A DNA stretch of 64,000 nt from Pseudoalteromonas carrageenovora IAM 12662. GTDB taxonomy: Bacteria; Pseudomonadota; Gammaproteobacteria; Enterobacterales; Alteromonadaceae. Both the position numbers and the translations under genes were made by a program. The stretch covers positions 2,995,520 to 3,059,519 of the forward strand of contig NZ_LT965928.1 in NCBI RefSeq assembly GCF_900239935.1, read 5' to 3'. The notes beneath the pieces were generated by a model. It saw only the letters and a program-made list of their open reading frames with translations, searched no databases and was not told the origin of the DNA. Shown here in pieces: positions 56,068 through 64,000 of the stretch. The first letter of the stretch is position 1. Each line of letters begins with the position of its first letter.

Positions 56068-57303
56068 GTGACGCGAAAAATACTAATAATTGAAGATACA
56101 CCTACTATAGCGCGTGTGCAAAAGCACATTGCGCTTAAAGCTGGCTACGATGTTGATATCGCCGAGTCGTTAGCTCAAGCTAAAGAACTATTAAGTTCAA
56201 ACGCCTACTTTTGCGCTGTCGTAGACTTTATTTTACCTGATGCGCCAACAGGCGAAGCTGTCCCCTGTACTATAGCTGCAGAAATTCCTACCATTGTAAT
56301 GACTGGTAATATCGATCAGCAAACACGCGACACGGTAGAAAAATACCCAATAATTGATTACATAACCAAAGAAAACAAACAAGCTTATCAATACTTAGAA
56401 AAGCAGTTACTGCGCCTACCCCGTAATGAAAACGTAAAAGTACTCGTTGTTGACGACTCAACCTCTACACGTCGCTATATTTGCAGCTTACTTGCACGAC
56501 ACAAATACCAAACAATAGAAGCTAAAGATGGTGTTGAGGCACTTAAAATGCTTGAAGCCTCACCAGATATCACGGTAATAATTACTGACAACGAAATGCC
56601 CAATATGAATGGTGACGAATTATGTACACAAATTCGTAGCCTATACAGTAACGATGAAAAAGCGATTATTGGTATTTCTGGGGCCGACTCTTCAGCGCTT
56701 TCTAGCTTATTTTTAAAAAATGGCGCTAACGATTACCTGCACAAACCTTTTAATAGCGAAGAATTTTACTGTCGCCTTAGTCAAAACGTAGATATGTTAG
56801 AGCAAATTGCCACCATTAAGCGCCAAGCAAATACTGACTACTTAACAAACTTGCCTAACCGCCGCTACTTTTTTGAAGAGGCTGAAAAATCACTAAAGCA
56901 AATTAAGCGCACTAACGGCAATGGTGCACTTGCTATGCTTGATATTGACCACTTTAAATCAATTAACGATACCTACGGACACGATGTAGGCGATGAAGTA
57001 TTAAAAGGGCTCTCTATTTGTTTTAAAAAGTACTTTAAAAAGCATTTAGTGGCGCGCTTGGGTGGTGAAGAGTTTGCGGTTTATTTTATAGATGTAGAAA
57101 AACAAGAAGCCCTTAAACGCCTTGAAGGATTTAGGTACTTTATAGAAGCTAATAGCCATGAATTTAGTAGCGCTAAAATCAAATTTACTATTTCAATTGG
57201 TTTTGTTAGTGGCCCTGTTTATAAAATTGATGAGTTATTAAAACAGGCCGATTTAAAGCTGTATGACGCTAAAGAAACCGGCCGTAATAAGGTAGTTAGC
57301 TAG
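56068..57303 (+). CDS. two-receiver diguanylate cyclase (REC-REC-GGDEF)
   Basis: A 411-residue signalling protein. Receiver domain 1 spans residues 1-115 (phospho-site Asp53 in VVDFILPD), receiver 2 about 124-245 (Asp174 in IITDNEMPN, Lys226 in HKPF), and the GGDEF domain 255-411 (NTDYLTNLPNRRYF, DIDHFKSINDTYGHDVGDEVL, RLGGEEF at 330-336). GGEEF is an active form, so it should make cyclic di-GMP when phosphorylated. The inhibitory RxxD site is absent (FKKH). Start is GTG at 56068 with AAGG upstream; a TTG nine codons earlier is unlikely. No paired histidine kinase is adjacent. Confidence 0.92.
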   Translation: MTRKILIIEDTPTIARVQKHIALKAGYDVDIAESLAQAKELLSSNAYFCAVVDFILPDAPTGEAVPCTIAAEIPTIVMTGNIDQQTRDTVEKYPIIDYITKENKQAYQYLEKQLLRLPRNENVKVLVVDDSTSTRRYICSLLARHKYQTIEAKDGVEALKMLEASPDITVIITDNEMPNMNGDELCTQIRSLYSNDEKAIIGISGADSSALSSLFLKNGANDYLHKPFNSEEFYCRLSQNVDMLEQIATIKRQANTDYLTNLPNRRYFFEEAEKSLKQIKRTNGNGALAMLDIDHFKSINDTYGHDVGDEVLKGLSICFKKYFKKHLVARLGGEEFAVYFIDVEKQEALKRLEGFRYFIEANSHEFSSAKIKFTISIGFVSGPVYKIDELLKQADLKLYDAKETGRNKVVS

Positions 57304-57313
57304 GATGTAACAC

Positions 57314-58231
57314 CTACACCTCGGCAGCTGTTATTGCCGCCTTTTTACGTTTACGCGACTGATGATACGAGTCCCACGTAAATATCGCTAACGCGCTCCA
57401 AATACACGCAAAAGTAATAACTCGCTCGGCATCAAACACTTCATTGTAAAATACCACAGCTAGCATAAACATTAAGCTTGGCCCTATGTATTGGAAAAAG
57501 CCCAGTGTTGTGTACTGCAAACGTTTAGCGGCGCCAGTGAAGCAAAGTAGTGGTAAGGTGGTAATAATACCAGCACTAATTAGTAGTATATTGGTATGCC
57601 AATCGTTTACAACCAAATCTGAGGTCGGTGTTGGGGCCATGACCCACCAATAAATTAACGCGACAGGCAATAAAATAAGCGCTTCGAGTAAAATACCTGG
57701 GAGTACCTCTACAGGTAGCTTTTTGCGTAATAAACCATAAATAGCAAATGAGGTAGCCAGTGAAAACGCCACCACAGGGAACGAGCCAAAGCTAACAAGC
57801 TGTAGTACCACACCTGCAAACGCTAAAAATACCGCAAACCCTTGTAGTTTTCGTAACCGCTCGCCTAAAAACAGCATACCTAGCAACACATTAAGTAGTG
57901 GGTTTATGTAGTAACCTAAACTGGCATCAAGCATATGGTTGTTATTAACTGCCCAAATAAACAAGCCCCAGTTAAAACCTAATATAGAAGACGTTATGAG
58001 CAGCATAAACATAATTTTAGGCTGAACAACAATACGCTTAACCTTATCCCAATACTTAAGCACACTCACTACAAGTACTAAAAATACGACTGACCAAACA
58101 ACGCGGTGGGTTAAAATTTCAAACGCAGAAACATGCTGAATTTGTTTGAAATAGATAGGAGCCAAGCCCCACATAAAAAAGGCAAGACAAGCAAAAATAC
58201 CGCCTTTACGCTGCTCATTTTCCATCGACAT
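57314..58231 (-). CDS. rarD: RarD-type EamA transporter
   Basis: A 305-residue ten-helix inner-membrane protein. MENEQRKGGIFACLAFFMWGLAPIYFKQI and GFNWGLFIWAVNNNHMLDASLGYYINPLLNVLLGMLFLGERLRKLQ are hallmark RarD blocks. The physiological substrate is unknown. It converges with the GGDEF gene, ten bases apart. The order rarD, yigI, recQ resembles the pldA-yigI-rarD region of E. coli. Confidence 0.92.
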   Translation of the reverse strand: MSMENEQRKGGIFACLAFFMWGLAPIYFKQIQHVSAFEILTHRVVWSVVFLVLVVSVLKYWDKVKRIVVQPKIMFMLLITSSILGFNWGLFIWAVNNNHMLDASLGYYINPLLNVLLGMLFLGERLRKLQGFAVFLAFAGVVLQLVSFGSFPVVAFSLATSFAIYGLLRKKLPVEVLPGILLEALILLPVALIYWWVMAPTPTSDLVVNDWHTNILLISAGIITTLPLLCFTGAAKRLQYTTLGFFQYIGPSLMFMLAVVFYNEVFDAERVITFACIWSALAIFTWDSYHQSRKRKKAAITAAEV

Positions 58232-58360
58232 AAATACAACTTACTCATACTAAAAGGCCGACAGTTTATACCAATTCGCTCTACTAAGTGATTTATTTTG
58301 AGGCGAGTAAACCTAAGCACAAGGCAAAGCTTTTTATTTAGCTGTACTTAATTAAGTGCT

Positions 58361-58816
58361 TTACCCCACTAAATACGTACCTGTACCAAAAGCTATTTGC
58401 ACTGACTTTTCATTATGTAGCTCCATTCTGCACACACAAACTTTATTACCTGAACGAATGAGTGTGGCACTCGCAATAAAACTCTCCCCTTTCCCTGGGC
58501 GTAAATAGTCGGTACGTAAATCAATAGTCCCTAAAGTGGCAAGCTTTTGCTGCACACTTGGCATATCTATATCGGTTAATTTATCTATTACACTGGCTGC
58601 TGCAAGCATTCCGCCGACATTATCAAGCACAGCAGAAATAATACCGCCGTGAAGAATTTTTTGAGCAGGGTTACCAATAAACACATCCTGCCAAGGAAAG
58701 CTTATTTTAGCTTGCTCTGGGCTTAGCGACTCCACCGATATATTTAAAAACTGGTTAAATGGCATACCATTTACAAACAACGCGCCTACTTGTTCAATTA
58801 ACATTTCTTTATTCAT
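58361..58816 (-). CDS. yigI: acyl-CoA thioesterase, YigI family
   Basis: A 151-residue hot-dog-fold thioesterase. QKILHGGIISAVLDNVGGMLAAA carries the conserved HGG and the helix Asp, while LATLGTIDLRTDYLRPGKGESFIASATLIRSGNKVCVCRMELHNEK is nearly the same as E. coli YigI. It hydrolyses medium- to long-chain acyl-CoA by homology. It lies upstream of rarD on the same strand and is divergent from recQ, about 130 bases apart. Confidence 0.9.
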   Translation of the reverse strand: MNKEMLIEQVGALFVNGMPFNQFLNISVESLSPEQAKISFPWQDVFIGNPAQKILHGGIISAVLDNVGGMLAAASVIDKLTDIDMPSVQQKLATLGTIDLRTDYLRPGKGESFIASATLIRSGNKVCVCRMELHNEKSVQIAFGTGTYLVG

Positions 58817-58950
58817 TATTATTCTCTATGTTTAAATTAACACTGGTACGATGAGTAAAGCATAACTTGAGCAAAACTACGAGGCTCTGATCAAATCATT
58901 TACCTTTAAGCTAAAGACATCCTATAAAAAAAACACTAAAATACCCGCCG

Positions 58951-60774
58951 ATGACTACATTAACGCAACCTTCTAGCACTATTGTGCGCAAACCCGAAAC
59001 TGTCCTCAAACAAGTGTTTGGCTACAGCGAATTTCGCGACGGCCAAAAAGCAGTAATTGATGCAGCTATTAGCGGTAAAGATTCTCTGGTATTGCTGCCT
59101 ACGGGCGGTGGTAAATCAGTCTGCTACCAAGTTCCGGCTTTAGTACTTGAAGGCGTTACTATTGTTATATCTCCACTTATATCCCTAATGCAAGATCAGG
59201 TTACGCAACTACAAGCATTAGGTGTTAAAGCTGCCTATGTAAATAACAGCTTAGGGCGAGAAGAACAGCAGTTAGTCTATCAACAGCTCCACCAGGGATT
59301 AATTAAACTATTATATGTTGCCCCTGAAAAAGTATTGCAACGTGACTTTTTAGAGCGTTTATCGCACCTAAATGTAAGCCTCTTTGCCATAGACGAAGCG
59401 CACTGCGTATCTCATTGGGGGCACGACTTTAGGCCCCATTACTTTAGATTAAACGAGCTAAAACAACGTTTTTCTCACGTGCCTATGATGGCGCTTACTG
59501 CCACGGCCGATAAAGCCACTCGCTTTGATATAGTTGAACAATTAAAACTACAACACCCCTATATTCATACCGGCAGCTTCGACAGACCTAATATTCGTTA
59601 CACAATAGAAGAAAAATTTAAGCCTATGGCGCAACTACTGCGCTATTTAAAAGAACAAAAAAATCAAAGTGGTATTATTTATTGCACTAGCCGTAAACGT
59701 GTAGACGACATTGCCGAAAAACTTGCAGATGCAGGCCTTAATGCAGCCGCTTACCATGCGGGTATGAGTAACGAGCAACGCCAATTTGTACAAACGGGAT
59801 TTGCCCGTGACGACATTCAAATAGTGGTCGCGACTGTGGCATTTGGTATGGGAATAAATAAACCTAACGTGCGCTTTGTATTGCATTACGATATTCCTAA
59901 AAGCATAGAAGCTTATTATCAAGAAACCGGGCGTGCTGGTCGTGACGGCTTAGCCGCAGAAGCCATAATGTATTTTGATCCGGCTGATATTGGCCGCGTT
60001 AGGCGCTTTTTTGAAGATATAGATGATGAGCAACGCCGCCGCGTAGAAGAACAACGCTTTAACGCCATGGCAAGTTTTGCAGAGGCACAAACCTGCAGAC
60101 GTCAAATCCTCCTTAATTACTTTAGTGAATACAAACGCGAACAATGCGGTAACTGCGATATTTGCATAAATCCGCCAAAAAGTTTTGATGGTACTTTAGT
60201 TGCCCAACAAGCGCTTTCGTGTGTATACAGAGCTGGGCAGCGTTTTGGTTTAGGTTATATTGTTGAGTTATTACGCGGGGCTAATACAAGCCGCATACGC
60301 GATAACAACCACCATGAACTAAGTACTTACGGCATAGGTAAAGATAAGAGCAGTGAATTTTGGCTTAGTATTTTGCGCCAACTTATTCATCAGGGCTTAC
60401 TAAGCCAAGATATAACGCAAGGTGCGTCACTGCGTTTAACCGAGGCAGCACGAGCAATTTTAAAAAGTGAATACGCTTTGCAATTGGCAGAGCCTCGCTT
60501 ACAAGCTAAACACGTATACCAAGACAAACTTGCCCAATTTAATTACGATAAAAAACTATTTGCCCGCTTACGTGCTCTGCGTAAAGAACTCGCTGATGCC
60601 GACGACGTACCGCCTTATGTTGTATTTAACGATAAAACGTTAGCCGAAATGGCGCAGTTAATGCCTACAAACGACAGCGAATTTTTAAAAGTGTCGGGAG
60701 TGGGCTTTACCAAACTAAACAAATATGGCGGCGAATTTTTAACTGCAATTCGCAATTACCTAGCGACCAATTAA
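58951..60774 (+). CDS. recQ: ATP-dependent DNA helicase RecQ
   Basis: 3'-5' helicase for recombination and fork repair. The 607-residue protein has Walker A (LLPTGGGKSVCYQVPA), DEAH (AIDEAHCVSHWGHDFRP), helicase motif VI (YYQETGRAGRDG), a zinc-binding four-Cys cluster (QTCRRQILLNYF, QCGNCDIC), a winged-helix domain and a C-terminal HRDC domain (LFARLRALRKELADADDVPPYVVFNDKTL). All are intact. The DUF3630 gene follows after seven bases. Confidence 0.97.
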   Translation: MTTLTQPSSTIVRKPETVLKQVFGYSEFRDGQKAVIDAAISGKDSLVLLPTGGGKSVCYQVPALVLEGVTIVISPLISLMQDQVTQLQALGVKAAYVNNSLGREEQQLVYQQLHQGLIKLLYVAPEKVLQRDFLERLSHLNVSLFAIDEAHCVSHWGHDFRPHYFRLNELKQRFSHVPMMALTATADKATRFDIVEQLKLQHPYIHTGSFDRPNIRYTIEEKFKPMAQLLRYLKEQKNQSGIIYCTSRKRVDDIAEKLADAGLNAAAYHAGMSNEQRQFVQTGFARDDIQIVVATVAFGMGINKPNVRFVLHYDIPKSIEAYYQETGRAGRDGLAAEAIMYFDPADIGRVRRFFEDIDDEQRRRVEEQRFNAMASFAEAQTCRRQILLNYFSEYKREQCGNCDICINPPKSFDGTLVAQQALSCVYRAGQRFGLGYIVELLRGANTSRIRDNNHHELSTYGIGKDKSSEFWLSILRQLIHQGLLSQDITQGASLRLTEAARAILKSEYALQLAEPRLQAKHVYQDKLAQFNYDKKLFARLRALRKELADADDVPPYVVFNDKTLAEMAQLMPTNDSEFLKVSGVGFTKLNKYGGEFLTAIRNYLATN

Positions 60775-60781
60775 GAACCCT

Positions 60782-61066
60782 ATGACCCAAATAGAATACG
60801 ACCACGCCCATAAATGCATTGTAGTTAGCCCTGTAGAGCCACCACACGATGAAGACTTTGAGCTGTGGAGCACTTTATTTTTACATTCAGATGAAATAAC
60901 AATTAACGAATACTCTGGTGGCGCAGATCGTCATCAGCTGCGTTTTAGCTACCAACAACATACCTTTAATTTAAACTTTGAACACTATAGCGAAAGTATT
61001 TGGATTAACGGTGAAGGCCTAGAGGCCGAGCACTTATTAGCAGCCCTTGCCTTTTATTTAAGCTAA
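60782..61066 (+). CDS. DUF3630 small protein
   Basis: A 94-residue acidic protein (MTQIEYDHAHKCIVVSPVEPPHDEDFELWSTLF, ending GLEAEHLLAALAFYLS) with no membrane segment. It matches the DUF3630 family, which often follows recQ in Vibrio and Alteromonadales. It starts seven bases after recQ, so the two are co-transcribed. No function is known. Confidence 0.85.
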   Translation: MTQIEYDHAHKCIVVSPVEPPHDEDFELWSTLFLHSDEITINEYSGGADRHQLRFSYQQHTFNLNFEHYSESIWINGEGLEAEHLLAALAFYLS

Positions 61067-61204
61067 AACTGCACTCATTAACAAAGGTGCATAGCGGTAA
61101 CAATTAATTAGTTTCAAAATCCATACCTTTTACTTACATTGTAATAACAATGATGTAAGCTGATATTATGATCGGCAGTTGCTACTAAGTAGTAAAGAGG
61201 TTTA

Positions 61205-62914
61205 ATGGTGAATAAGAAATGGATTGCACAATGTTGTATTGGCTTAAGTGTTTTAAGCTTTTTCGTGCCTAGCGTTATTGCTCAGCAAGCGCCTGATAAA
61301 ACCGACACTTGCCCACTCACTCAAGCCCATTTAGAAAAAAATAAAAACCTGCGCCGAGAAATAGAGGACAAAACCACACTGGTTAATAGCCGAAGTGATG
61401 CGCAAATAGCCTCTATTAAACTTACCCAGCTCAATGTATTTAATACAGAGCTTGAAGAAGAAAATAACGCACTTTTTCGCTTTGCTAACCGCGCCCATAT
61501 TCAAACCGAGCCAGATGTTATCAGTAATATTTTACTGTTTAAGCAAGGTGATAAATACAACGCTAAAAAGCTGGCTGAGTCAGAGCGATTATTACGCCGT
61601 CAAAATTATTTATATGATGCGCAAATAAGCGCCACAGAAAACTGCAACGGCAACGTAGATGTAACCGTAGTAACCCGCGATTTATGGACTTTATTACCTG
61701 AAATCAGCTTTAGCCGTAGCGGTGGCGAAAATAAATCGAGTATTGGCTTTCGAGAGTCTAATTTATTTGGTTGGGGGAAACGTTTATCGTTTGCACGTAC
61801 AACCGACAGCGATCGCAATGGTTACTTGTTTGTGTATGACGATCCTAATATTTTTTCAACTCGCTACCGCGGCCGCTTAGAATATGCCGACAACAGCGAT
61901 GGTAAACGCCACTTATTAGAGCTTACCTACCCGTTTTATGCCATAGATACACCTTATAGTTATGGTATTAAAATTTTTTCTGAGCAAAGAGAAGAATCGC
62001 TGTATCGCCGTGGTGATGAATACAGTGAGTTTGATCAAACGACAGATCTATTTAGTGCTTTTTTAGGCCATTCAAAAGCACTCAGTGATAGTTGGACGCA
62101 GCGCCTAACGCTTGGCTACGTAAACCAAGAAGACAGCTTTGAAGAGATTGACACTACCTTTGCCCCGCTTGCTCAAAACCGAAAGCTGAGTTATCCATAT
62201 GTTAGCGGGCACTGGTTTGAAGACAGCTACATAAAAGTGCGTAACTTTGACAGTATTTCTCGCACTGAAGATCTTAATTTAGGCTGGAACATAAAAGCAC
62301 TATTAGGCTATTCAGACGAGTCATTAAGTAACGACGACACCCGTGCCATTTACTCTTTTAAAGCTAAAAAAGCACATTTCACTACCGACAGAACACTATG
62401 GCGTTTTAGCACTGAGCTTGATGGCTATTGGAATAAAGAACAAAAACAGCTAGAAAACTTTTTAGCCACCAGCCAAATACAATACTACTTAAACACCAGT
62501 GTTGATCAGTCTTGGTATATTAAAGCTCGCGCGCAGTACGCTAAAAATTTAACCGCTGATAAACAGCTTACATTAGGCGGCGAAACAGGTTTGCGCGGCT
62601 ACCCGATGGATTACCAACATGGCGATCGTAGCTTTTTAGTTAGTTTAGAAAAGCGCTATTACTGGGAGTATGATTTACTGCAACTATTTAAAGTGGGTGC
62701 GGCAGGTTTTTTAGATGTTGGCCGCGCTTGGTTTAATAATGAAGATAACGGCGAGAACGACCATGTTTTAAAAAATATCGGTATTGGGCTGCGCTTAGCG
62801 CCAAGCAGAGCAAACTCTGGCACCATGATCCATATTGATATTGCAGCGCCTCTTGATAGCTACGACGATGTTGATTCGGTGCAGTGGTTAGTTAGCGTCA
62901 AAAACACCTTTTAA
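61205..62914 (+). CDS. BamA/TamA-type outer-membrane protein, single POTRA-like domain
   Basis: A 569-residue outer-membrane protein. It has a signal peptide (cut near VIAQQA, residue 27), a periplasmic part with one POTRA-like unit (residues 90-160: NILLFKQGDKYNAKKLAESERLLRRQNYLYDAQIS, then NVDVTVVTRD), and a C-terminal barrel of about 16 strands with frequent aromatic and Gly residues. TLGGETGLRGYPMDYQHGDRSFLVSLEKR matches the conserved (V/I)RGY-type loop of Omp85 proteins; the ending is QWLVSVKNTF. Omp85 proteins insert or move proteins across the outer membrane; short single-POTRA members have no known function. AAAGAGG precedes the ATG. Confidence 0.85.
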   Translation: MVNKKWIAQCCIGLSVLSFFVPSVIAQQAPDKTDTCPLTQAHLEKNKNLRREIEDKTTLVNSRSDAQIASIKLTQLNVFNTELEEENNALFRFANRAHIQTEPDVISNILLFKQGDKYNAKKLAESERLLRRQNYLYDAQISATENCNGNVDVTVVTRDLWTLLPEISFSRSGGENKSSIGFRESNLFGWGKRLSFARTTDSDRNGYLFVYDDPNIFSTRYRGRLEYADNSDGKRHLLELTYPFYAIDTPYSYGIKIFSEQREESLYRRGDEYSEFDQTTDLFSAFLGHSKALSDSWTQRLTLGYVNQEDSFEEIDTTFAPLAQNRKLSYPYVSGHWFEDSYIKVRNFDSISRTEDLNLGWNIKALLGYSDESLSNDDTRAIYSFKAKKAHFTTDRTLWRFSTELDGYWNKEQKQLENFLATSQIQYYLNTSVDQSWYIKARAQYAKNLTADKQLTLGGETGLRGYPMDYQHGDRSFLVSLEKRYYWEYDLLQLFKVGAAGFLDVGRAWFNNEDNGENDHVLKNIGIGLRLAPSRANSGTMIHIDIAAPLDSYDDVDSVQWLVSVKNTF

Positions 62915-62984
62915 ATAGCGAGTAGCATACGAAAGCGCTAAACTAGCACTTTAAACTCGCTTAAAAATAGTACGGGATCACACT

Positions 62985-63557
62985 TTGGAATTGTTCGAGC
63001 TTTTAGCGCTAATGGGTACGCAATATAAATTAATTGTCACCCTTATTGCCATTTTACTTTTTCCTCTTTTATTAAAAATAACTAAAAAGCTGCTCGAAAA
63101 AGCCATAAAAGGCAAAGTAGATATTCATCGTAAATTTAGAGCTGAGCTGTTATTAAAAATAATACTCGCGTTTGTAGTACTTTGCTTAGTGCTCATATTT
63201 TGGGGTATAGAGCTGCGCGGATTATTAGTTTTAGGCTCATCTTTGTTTGCTATGTTAGGGGTCGCTTTATTTGCAGCTTGGTCGTTACTAAGTAACCTTA
63301 CCGCCTTTTTATTAATGTTTATTCAAAACGACTTCCATGTTGGCTACTGGGTACGTATTGTTGATGGCGCAAACCATATAGAAGGACGTATTGTTGAATT
63401 AGGCTTAATGAACGTCGTGCTTGAGCATGTAGATGGGCACAGAGTTGTATACCCAAATAACCTCTTTGTTACTCGCCCTGTAATGGTATTAAAAAAAGAG
63501 CCTAAGCCCACTAAAGCGCCGGTAATTAAGCGTATTGTAGGCCCTAAAAAGACATAG
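62985..63557 (+). CDS. short MscS-like membrane protein
   Basis: A 190-residue protein with two or three membrane helices (about residues 15-35, 55-75, 80-110) and a small MscS-type beta domain: FIQNDFHVGYWVRIVDGANHIEGRIVELGLMNVVLEHVDGHRVVYPNNLFVTRPVMVLKK. The large C-terminal domain of MscS is missing, so it is shorter than usual. The tail is Lys/Pro-rich. The start is TTG at 62985 (product MELFELLALMG). It may be a minimal channel; function is uncertain. Confidence 0.8.
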   Translation: MELFELLALMGTQYKLIVTLIAILLFPLLLKITKKLLEKAIKGKVDIHRKFRAELLLKIILAFVVLCLVLIFWGIELRGLLVLGSSLFAMLGVALFAAWSLLSNLTAFLLMFIQNDFHVGYWVRIVDGANHIEGRIVELGLMNVVLEHVDGHRVVYPNNLFVTRPVMVLKKEPKPTKAPVIKRIVGPKKT

Positions 63558-63580
63558 TTTAAAAAGTCATATTCACAAAA

Positions 63581-63616
63581 AATCCGCAGTAGGTAAATTA
63601 CCTACTGCGGATTTTT
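63581..63616. terminator. bidirectional terminator
   Basis: A very long perfect stem: CCGCAGTAGGTAA (63584-63596) pairs with TTACCTACTGCGG (63598-63610), with A/T arms on each side. It lies between two converging genes. Confidence 0.88.
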
Positions 63617-63641
63617 AATACTTAGCTAACCACAATTAAGA

Positions 63642-64000
63642 CTAGTTATTTAGCTCAGCTGTTTTTAGTTCATCATCTAAATCATTTATTTCGTCAATAA
63701 AGTGCTCTAGTTGCTGCTCTACTAAGCTGTTGTCATTTGCAAAATAAGCAAGGTGGAATACCGCATCCCCTTCGTTTACTAATGGCATAGTTTGCTGACC
63801 AATTACAATACCGCCTTTAGGCGCTAAAAGCTCAAGCTCAGAGTCACCTAAAGGGCTACTTATATACGCCAGCACTTGGCCTTTTTCTACATGCTCACCA
63901 AGCGATACTTGCGCACGTACAATGCCATCCACTTCAGCACGTATCCAACTTGTAGAGCCTGCAATAATAGGATCGGGAAGTTTTTTAGGACGTTTGCCAC
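63642..64000 (-). CDS. succinylglutamate desuccinylase/aspartoacylase family protein (5' part outside window)
   Basis: The C-terminal 118 or so codons of a zinc-hydrolase family gene that extends beyond the window edge. Visible text runs KRPKKLPDPIIAGSTSWIRAEVDGIVRAQVSLGEHVEKGQVLAYISSPLGDSE and LLAPKGGIVIGQQTMPLVNEGDAVFHLAYF, a beta-barrel C-terminal domain like that of AstE/AspA-type proteins. The tail is acidic (EQLEHFIDEINDLDDELKT). The zinc site would be in the missing N-terminal part. In Alteromonadales this family often sits next to rimK; that cannot be checked here. Confidence 0.8.
   Translation of the reverse strand, partial: GKRPKKLPDPIIAGSTSWIRAEVDGIVRAQVSLGEHVEKGQVLAYISSPLGDSELELLAPKGGIVIGQQTMPLVNEGDAVFHLAYFANDNSLVEQQLEHFIDEINDLDDELKTAELNN

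Overview
The window looks like chromosomal DNA of a marine gammaproteobacterium of the Alteromonadales, most likely Pseudoalteromonas. The reasons are a low GC content, protein sequences close to Shewanella/Vibrio/E. coli orthologues, a sodium-pumping oxaloacetate decarboxylase (oadGAB), several Na+/H+ or K+/H+ antiporters, and many DUF families typical of this group (DUF3087, DUF3545, DUF3630, DUF413/MaoP). This is a homology judgement made by eye; no search was run.

Layout. 1-4.2 kb: end of an aldo/keto reductase, then oadGAB on the minus strand, with two PdhR-like palindromes upstream. 4.2-5.3 kb: three small membrane/lipoprotein genes. 5.3-11.4 kb: a minus-strand housekeeping block ribA - membrane protein - recX - alaS - lysC - csrA. 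11.4-15.8 kb: two TonB-type proteins, a tyrosine phosphatase, and an ECF sigma / putative anti-sigma pair. 15.8-17.5 kb: a KAP-family P-loop NTPase gene interrupted by a one-base frameshift in a G run inside its Walker A motif. 17.7-24 kb: nhaP2 and nhaC antiporters, separated by a 3 kb accessory cassette (LysM protein, lipoprotein, unknown protein) that is bounded by two nearly identical terminators. 24-27 kb: a YfeW-type serine hydrolase and a NamZ-type exo-muramidase. 27-28 kb: duplicated intergenic repeats, a decayed tRNA-Arg copy, three intact tRNA-Arg(ACG) and a tRNA-Ser(GCT).

28-35 kb: the conserved block xerD-dsbC-recJ-prfB-lysS, with the programmed frameshift in prfB, and then fldB on the other strand. 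35.6-42.6 kb: an EamA transporter/LysR pair, DUF2147, DUF4153, trmN (yfiC) divergent from srmB, and a BON-domain protein. 42.7-44.1 kb: a two-gene overlapping unit, a putative Cys-His hydrolase and a lipoprotein. 44.3-47.7 kb: an MscS channel, yaaA, talB and a DUF3545 protein. 47.8-53.5 kb: a B12 salvage/uptake operon btuD-btuC-cobQ-cobO-btuF-ung preceded by a compact cobalamin riboswitch. 53.5-56 kb: a porin and the hdfR/maoP divergent pair. 56-64 kb: a REC-REC-GGDEF protein, rarD, yigI, recQ, a DUF3630 protein, a small Omp85-like protein, a short MscS-like protein, and the start-truncated end of an aspartoacylase-family gene.

No CRISPR array, intact insertion sequence, prophage or rRNA was seen. 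The parts least explained by known families are the LysM/lipoprotein cassette (19.5-22.6 kb), the Cys-His hydrolase/lipoprotein pair (42.7-44.1 kb) and the frameshifted KAP NTPase. The first two look like lone toxin/partner or envelope-acting modules, but their function is not established by the sequence.
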